Shown here piece by piece: positions 24,942-29,627 of a stretch of 29,627 nt of DNA; position 1 is the first letter of the stretch; each line of letters opens with the position of its first letter. The position numbers and the translations under genes were made by a program. Source of the DNA: CAUJGP01 sp964612425 (GTDB taxonomy: Bacteria > Bdellovibrionota > Bdellovibrionia > Bdellovibrionales > Bdellovibrionaceae); NCBI GenBank assembly GCA_964612425.1, contig CAZTDX010000045.1, positions 1 to 29,627 of the forward strand, given 5' to 3'. The notes beneath the pieces are model-generated. The model made no database searches. It was given only the letters and a program-made list of their open reading frames with translations, and was not told the origin of the DNA.

Positions 24942-26201
24942 TTTTAAACTCAACAAACTCATGGGTGGGATATTGGCATTGGGTTTTTCAATAAAAAATA
25001 AACCACTTCCACCGTGAGCGGATTCAACAGGTTCCATTTTCGTATTAAGTATTTTATTTATTTTAAATTCGTAGGAATGCTGTTGTGGCGTGATGAGTTC
25101 TGCAAAATCACCGGTATTAATTTTATTTCGTACTTCGATGGGCAAAAAGCCCTCAGGCGAAGGATCACTAGAAATGACCCCTCCAAATTTTTGCGTAAAT
25201 TGGCGACCAACACTCGCTGAATAATTTTGTCCTTCCGACTTTGGTGACTGGATCATAAAGCCAGTGTGGTAACCCCGATTGGCAACCTTTTCGAGATCAT
25301 CAATTAAGGAGGTATCAAAGTTATTTCCATTCATCATGTCATCAATGGCTTTTCTATAGGCTCGTGATACCATGGCAACGTAGTATTCTGACTTGGTTCT
25401 TCCTTCTATTTTAAAGGAACAAACACCAGCCCCCTGAATTTCTCGTAGATGTTCAATGAGACGCAAATCTTTTGCATTCATAATATAGGTGCCATTTTCA
25501 TCTTCATCAATTTGATAAAACTCACCTTTATTACGAAGATCTTCTAAATAATATTCATTTGTGTTTGATTTTGTTTCAAAGAGATTAAATTTTTCTCGAC
25601 AAGAATTATCACAGACACCTTGGTTAGCATCACGGTAACTAAAATAACTCGACATTAAGCAACGCCCAGAATAAGCAATACAAATTGAGCCATGGACAAA
25701 GGCTTCAAGCTCGACAGTTGGAACTCGATCATGAATTTCTTTAATCTCATTTAATTGCAATTCACGACTTAAAATAACTCTTTCGATTCCCAACCTCTCA
25801 TGCCAAAATTTTACCCCTTGCCAATTCATCACATTGGCTTGCACCGACAGATGAATAGGAATCTCGGGATGTTTTGATTTAACAATTGAAATCAATCCTG
25901 GGTCACTCATGATCAGCGCATCGGGCTTTAACACGGCCCAATCACTTATTTGTCGTTCGAATTCTTTAATTTTGCGATTACGAGCAAAAATATTAGCAGT
26001 GACATAGAGTTTCTTCTTCAGGGATTTGGCCAAATCAATGGATTTTTTTAATTCTTCTAAATTAAATTCATTTTCACGGGCCCGAAGTGAAAAAAGCGGA
26101 ACGCCAACATAGGCAGCATCTGCGCCATAGTTGTAAGCATATTGCAATTTTTTATATGATCCAGCAGGCATCAACAGCTCTGGCTTTAAATTCATAGTCA
26201 T
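24918..26201 (-). CDS. trhP: tRNA 5-hydroxyuridine synthesis protein TrhP (peptidase U32 family)
   Basis: U32-family protein needed for prephenate-dependent hydroxylation of uridine 34 in tRNA; the old 'peptidase/collagenase' label reflects the family name. The 427 residues align closely with E. coli YegQ/TrhP: KPELLMPAGSYKKLQYAYNYGADA, PDALIMSDPGLISIV, LSVQANVMNW, VILSREL and FVHGSICIAYSGRC, then DANQGVC. Four cysteines (174, 181, 197, 201) are in place to hold an iron-sulfur cluster. It is slightly shorter than YegQ (453). The start ATG at 26201 follows AGGAGA by about 10 bases; a second ATG two codons later is also possible. It overlaps cti by 24 bases at the 3' end. Confidence 0.93.
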   Translation of the reverse strand: MTMNLKPELLMPAGSYKKLQYAYNYGADAAYVGVPLFSLRARENEFNLEELKKSIDLAKSLKKKLYVTANIFARNRKIKEFERQISDWAVLKPDALIMSDPGLISIVKSKHPEIPIHLSVQANVMNWQGVKFWHERLGIERVILSRELQLNEIKEIHDRVPTVELEAFVHGSICIAYSGRCLMSSYFSYRDANQGVCDNSCREKFNLFETKSNTNEYYLEDLRNKGEFYQIDEDENGTYIMNAKDLRLIEHLREIQGAGVCSFKIEGRTKSEYYVAMVSRAYRKAIDDMMNGNNFDTSLIDDLEKVANRGYHTGFMIQSPKSEGQNYSASVGRQFTQKFGGVISSDPSPEGFLPIEVRNKINTGDFAELITPQQHSYEFKINKILNTKMEPVESAHGGSGLFFIEKPNANIPPMSLLSLKLSLDGIS

Positions 26202-26264
26202 CAGTTTTAGGTCTCCTGCATATAGTTGCTAAAAAAAAGGGAATGTGAGAGTTACTCTTTACAT

Positions 26265-26300
26265 TGGGATTCAACTGGGATTTAATTTTCACATTAAATC
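26265..26300. promoter_or_regulatory. Direct and inverted repeats between trhP and the phosphoesterase gene
   Basis: TGGGATT is repeated at 26265-26271 and 26276-26282, with a 4-base spacer (11-base period). Overlapping it, GATTTAAT (26279-26286) and ATTAAATC (26293-26300) form a perfect 8-base inverted repeat with a 6-base spacer. The cluster is midway between the two divergent start codons (about 65-75 bases from each), where activator or repressor sites would sit. Confidence 0.4.
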
Positions 26301-26376
26301 TAAAGTGACAACAATTAGTGCTCATCTCAGATCAATTTGAGACAAAATTACTACTCTATTTAATTCAGGAGTGAAA

Positions 26377-27747
26377 ATGCTAAAAAGATTTCATGCATAT
26401 CAATTCAATAAACTAGTATTTTTAGCACTAACGTTTTTTTCAATGGTTTTGATGGCTGCAAATCCAAAAAACAAATCAGTCCACCCCAGCCAGAAGATTA
26501 GAAATACTCTGGTCATTTATCTAGAAAACCACAGCTTTTTTAATCTATTTTCTCAATTTCCAGGGGCCGATAATGGGGTTGAAAAAGATTATAAAGGTCA
26601 AATTAATGAAAATTCTGAATTATATAAAAGTCTCCCCCAGGTTTATAACAAGCAACTCAAAGAGCCCGATTCCCGATTTCCAAAGGAATTACCCAATGCT
26701 CCCTTTGCCATTGATCAGTATATAAAGCAAAGTGACAAAACCCCAGATCCTATCCACGAGTTTTATATCCATCAGCTACAAATTAATGAGGGACGGAATG
26801 ATAAATTTGTTCAATATTCCGGTGTTGGTGTATTGACAATGGGCTACTACGATATGAAAAACACCTACCTCTGGAAGTTAGCTAAAGAGCACGTTCTTGC
26901 AGATCATTTTTTTCAATCGGCTTTTGGCGGTTCTTTTCTTAATCATCAGTGGTTGATTGCGGCGCGCACACCACAGTACCCCAATGGACCTGAAGATATT
27001 AAATCAAAGTTTAAAAAAGATGGATCTCTAGAAAAAGCAAAAGCGCTCACCGAAGACTTTTTTGCCGTCAATACGATTCAACCTTTTTATCCTCCATTTG
27101 ATACAGCCGAAAAGGAAGTGTCCAAACGCCTTCCACCCTTAGATTACGATACTATTGGTGATCGACTAACGGAGAAAAAAATATCTTGGGCATGGTATGC
27201 CGGTGGGTGGAAGGATATTCTTAAGGGTGATAACTCTGGTAATTTTCAATTTCACCATCAACCCTTTGTGTACTTTAAAAAGTATGCTCCCGATACCCCT
27301 GAGAGAAAAGAGCACCTCAAGGACGAAGAAGATCTCATTACTGCAATTAAGTCCAATCAATTACCAGAAGTTGTTTTTTATAAGCCTGTGGGTGATGAGA
27401 ATGCTCATCCTGGTTATGGGGATGTTACCTCTGGTGATGCAAAAGTTCAGAAGATTATTGAGTTACTCAAAAACTCAAAACTATGGAACACAACACTAGT
27501 TATTATCACCTTTGATGAGCACGGTGGGTTTTGGGACCCTAAGGCACCAAAAAAATTGGATCGCTGGGGATTGGGTTCTCGCATTCCTGCGATTTTTGTT
27601 TCGAACCTAACCAAAAAAAGTTTTGTAGATCATACGCCTTATGAGACCGTTTCTATTTTATCTTTTTTGGAAAAAAAGTACTCGCTTGCACCACTCACAG
27701 ATCGAGATAAAAAGGCTAACCCACTTGAGGGAATCTGGGCGCACTAA
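26377..27747 (+). CDS. Secreted AcpA/phospholipase C-type phosphoesterase
   Basis: A 456-residue exported phosphoesterase. The signal peptide spans about residues 1-28 (hydrophobic KLVFLALTFFSMVLMA). The family metal-site motifs are present: ENHSF (Glu50-Asn51), ADHFFQ (Asp176-His177), FGGSFLNHQ, then NAHPGYG and TFDEHGGFWD (Asp380-Glu381-His382). These match bacterial acid phosphatases of the AcpA type and the non-haemolytic phospholipase C superfamily; the substrate (phosphomonoesters or phospholipid heads) cannot be decided. It is a single-domain form without the C-terminal domains of classical phospholipase C. I choose the ATG at 26377 because AGGA is 6 bases upstream; the GTG at 26371 touches that site. 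No twin-arginine motif is visible, so export is probably by Sec. Confidence 0.9.
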   Translation: MLKRFHAYQFNKLVFLALTFFSMVLMAANPKNKSVHPSQKIRNTLVIYLENHSFFNLFSQFPGADNGVEKDYKGQINENSELYKSLPQVYNKQLKEPDSRFPKELPNAPFAIDQYIKQSDKTPDPIHEFYIHQLQINEGRNDKFVQYSGVGVLTMGYYDMKNTYLWKLAKEHVLADHFFQSAFGGSFLNHQWLIAARTPQYPNGPEDIKSKFKKDGSLEKAKALTEDFFAVNTIQPFYPPFDTAEKEVSKRLPPLDYDTIGDRLTEKKISWAWYAGGWKDILKGDNSGNFQFHHQPFVYFKKYAPDTPERKEHLKDEEDLITAIKSNQLPEVVFYKPVGDENAHPGYGDVTSGDAKVQKIIELLKNSKLWNTTLVIITFDEHGGFWDPKAPKKLDRWGLGSRIPAIFVSNLTKKSFVDHTPYETVSILSFLEKKYSLAPLTDRDKKANPLEGIWAH

Positions 27748-27761
27748 TTGCTAGCACGCCC
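27737..27761 (-). terminator. Hairpin downstream of the subtilase gene
   Basis: Read on the minus strand, this forms a 10-base stem (two G-U wobbles) with a 5-base loop about 17 bases after the protease stop codon. Read on the plus strand the same sequence has two mismatches and overlaps the phosphoesterase stop. No T tract follows in either direction, so it may be a weak terminator or mRNA-protecting structure. Confidence 0.35.
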
Positions 27762-27777
27762 AATGAGTATAAAAAGA

Positions 27778-29424
27778 CTATCTATAGACAACTTTTTTAA
27801 GATCAAAACCATAATCATTTTTTGTTTTGTCTGGAGTGAAGGTGATTTTAGCATAATTACCTTCAATAGGGTCGGTCCATAAATCATTAAGTGTACCTGT
27901 AAACACAGCAACAACTGTACCTTTTCGATCTGTTATGGTTACTTTATCGAAATTTTCTTCTGTTTTAAATTTCTCAAAATAAAGTGAGATTTGCTTAGCA
28001 TAAGGAACTTCAACTTCCCAAGTTTTTACGCTGTTATCTTGGTATGGATGCTCCGTTGAAATATTTAATTCCTTATTTAATTCCCAGTTTGTTGGATCGT
28101 TGAGATCGGGTGGAGCTTTGAAATTGGTTAAAGCGTTATAGGCATTTACAATTCCCTTTGAAACAGAAACACGATTGAGCCCAGTGACTGGAGTCGACGT
28201 GGCGATTAATCGCGCTCGTATTTCTTCAGGTGTTAAATTAGGCTCATTAGAAAGTAAGAGGGCAGCAATCCCCGTAACATGGGGCGTGGCCATTGATGTT
28301 CCAGACATTAAGCCATAACCAGTTGTGGCATCGCTACCGGGATAAATACTATAAATATCTTCCCCTGGTGCTGCGACGTGTACTGTTTTACGTCCGTAGT
28401 TAGAAAAACTAGCTCTATTACCCATATTATTAACAGCGGCTACCGAAATAATATTGGGGAGATTATAGCTCGCTGGATATTTTGGTTTAGAGTCATTATC
28501 AGTGTGATCATTACCGGCAGCAGCTACAAACAAAAGTCCTTTAGTACCGGCATCTCTAATAGTGCCCTCCAGTAGCTCTGAGTAAGGTCCCCCACCCCAA
28601 GAGTTGTTAGAAATTCTGGCTCCCATTTTAGTTGCGTAACGAATTGCTTCTAAAACGCTATCTAATGGACCACCCGTACCACCACTAGAGAAGATTTTTA
28701 CAGCCATTATTTTAATGTTCCAATTAATTCCAGTAATCCCAACGCCGTTGTTACCCTTAGCTCCGATGGTTCCAGAGCAATGGCTTCCATGACCATGGTC
28801 ATCGAGTGGGTCAGAGTCTTTATTATAAAAATCATAACCATAGATATCATCGACATATCCATTGTTATCATCATCAACCCCGGCTTTACCATCCTTCTCA
28901 GCTTGGTTAACCCACATATTATCTTTTAAATCTTCGTGTTTATAATCAACACCAGTATCGATAACGGCAACCACTAAGTCTTTATTTCCAGTTTGTATAT
29001 CCCAAGCTTTACTGGCTGCAATATCAACACCTGCTCGTCCTGGTGAATTGCGATCATTATTACCTGTATTCTCTAAGCCCCAGAGCTTTGAGTAATCTGG
29101 ATCATTCGGTGTTTGCTGTAGGTAGTATAAATAATTAGGCTCTGCCACTTCAATGTCTTCTGAAGTCATGAGCTCTTGAGCCATTGAAAGCTCAAAACCT
29201 GTTTGGGACTTTGGAAATTTAACAACAACGAAATCTGAATCTGGAATGACTCGTTTAACTTGAAAATGATATTGCGACGATAAGCTTTGTAAACGAGAGC
29301 TATTTATCGCTCCTGGTTTGAATTTGACAACCACTTCACCTGGAACTGAAAGCGGCTCTTCAGCCCAAACTTGACCAGTAATCAATGACAAAATTAAAAT
29401 AAATAAAAATTGTGATAATTGCAT
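27778..29424 (-). CDS. Secreted subtilisin-family (S8) serine protease with C-terminal beta domain
   Basis: Exported protease of 548 residues. The signal peptide is MQLSQFLFILILSLITGQ...WA. An inhibitor-like propeptide (VPGEVVVKFKPGA to EVAEPNYLY, about 26-102) is followed by the catalytic domain (about 105-430) with Asp156 (AVIDTGVDYKH), His212 (HGHGSHCSGTIG), oxyanion Asn305 (AAAGND) and Ser377 (MSGTSMATPHVTG). The DDDNNGYVDD stretch looks like a calcium-binding insert. Residues about 455-548 form a beta-rich domain of CUB-like or P-like type (VEVPYAKQISLYFEKF, DLWTDPIEGNYAKITF). I use the ATG at 29424, with GGGGGGAT upstream and an ideal signal peptide; the open frame to 29535 gives an implausible N-terminus. 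Extracellular or periplasmic proteolysis is likely. Confidence 0.94.
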   Translation of the reverse strand: MQLSQFLFILILSLITGQVWAEEPLSVPGEVVVKFKPGAINSSRLQSLSSQYHFQVKRVIPDSDFVVVKFPKSQTGFELSMAQELMTSEDIEVAEPNYLYYLQQTPNDPDYSKLWGLENTGNNDRNSPGRAGVDIAASKAWDIQTGNKDLVVAVIDTGVDYKHEDLKDNMWVNQAEKDGKAGVDDDNNGYVDDIYGYDFYNKDSDPLDDHGHGSHCSGTIGAKGNNGVGITGINWNIKIMAVKIFSSGGTGGPLDSVLEAIRYATKMGARISNNSWGGGPYSELLEGTIRDAGTKGLLFVAAAGNDHTDNDSKPKYPASYNLPNIISVAAVNNMGNRASFSNYGRKTVHVAAPGEDIYSIYPGSDATTGYGLMSGTSMATPHVTGIAALLLSNEPNLTPEEIRARLIATSTPVTGLNRVSVSKGIVNAYNALTNFKAPPDLNDPTNWELNKELNISTEHPYQDNSVKTWEVEVPYAKQISLYFEKFKTEENFDKVTITDRKGTVVAVFTGTLNDLWTDPIEGNYAKITFTPDKTKNDYGFDLKKVVYR

Positions 29425-29627
29425 AATGATCCCCCCTATTTGAAAGCTTGCCTTAGGGAAAATTATTTGTACACAACTATTATTTAGATTCTTCTGAAAA
29501 AGGCTACTACTTCGTTGAAAAAGTTTAAATCTCACTCGACGTAGGGGAACTCTAACCCTATATCACATTTTTCTCAAAAAGTCTGTGCTTGAATCGGGTG
29601 CTTCTCGATAGGCGTAGATAAGTGAGG
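29425..29627. other. Upstream region of the subtilase gene, no gene seen
   Basis: These 203 bases to the window end contain no convincing gene. They should include the promoter of the protease gene, but I find no clear -35/-10 pair. An imperfectly placed TTGT-GT-ACAA palindrome near 29470 is the only symmetric element noticed. Confidence 0.3.

Noticed and set aside
29425..29535. N-terminal extension of the subtilase
   Set aside because: The 37 extra residues lack signal-peptide character, and the internal ATG has both a purine-rich ribosome site and a standard signal peptide.

Overview
The window is a stretch of an AT-rich Gram-negative bacterial chromosome carrying about twenty genes. It has two runs of exactly 100 N (9323-9422 and 20833-20932), so it comes from a scaffolded draft or metagenome assembly. 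The gene content suggests a member of the Bdellovibrionota (Bdellovibrio-like predators). The main clues are many exported or lipid-anchored proteins, a two-domain M16 peptidase, a split acyl-CoA carboxylase alpha subunit, an LppC-type lipoprotein behind dnaJ, a haem-type cis/trans fatty-acid isomerase and a secreted subtilase. This placement is an inference; there is no rRNA or marker gene to settle it. Several genes start with GTG (tatB, tatC, the M16 gene, the dnaJ-like gene, the LppC gene, the PAP2 gene), and packing is tight, with GTGA start/stop overlaps and convergent genes overlapping by 14 and 24 bases.

Layout. 1-1734: the 3' part of a biotin carboxylase gene followed one base later by a biotinyl carrier gene; together they look like one acyl-CoA carboxylase alpha chain split in two. 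1721-2820: tatC and tatB on the minus strand, with a likely promoter. 2836-3453: a conserved helical protein of unknown function, minus strand. 3741-4502: a degenerate receiver domain fused to a cyclic-nucleotide-binding domain. 4722-9284: two unrecognised exported proteins in tandem, a 1112-residue multi-pass membrane protein and a roughly 375-residue secreted protein; this pair is the least explained part of the window. 9481-12099: M16 metallopeptidase, minus strand, divergent from hemW with only 15 bases between start codons.

12115-16939 is a plus-strand run hemW - grpE - J-protein - LppC-like lipoprotein. It is followed by a DksA/TraR zinc-finger regulator (17152-17523) and lon (17739-20153). 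This block is mostly protein quality control and envelope maintenance. A perfect 8-base inverted repeat with a 9-base spacer lies just before the lon ribosome-binding site and a good hairpin terminator follows lon. After a small exported protein on the minus strand and the second gap come guaD (guanine deaminase), a PAP2 phosphatase and a haem c fatty-acid cis/trans isomerase. The last two both act on membrane lipids.

24918-29424 holds trhP (tRNA uridine hydroxylation, U32 family, minus strand), a secreted AcpA/phospholipase-C-type phosphoesterase (plus) and a secreted subtilisin-family protease with a C-terminal beta domain (minus). No tRNA, rRNA, CRISPR array, insertion sequence or prophage was seen. 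The most interesting leads are the exported pair at 4722-9284, the operator-like palindrome before lon, the pseudo-receiver/cNMP sensor, and the repeat cluster between trhP and the phosphoesterase.
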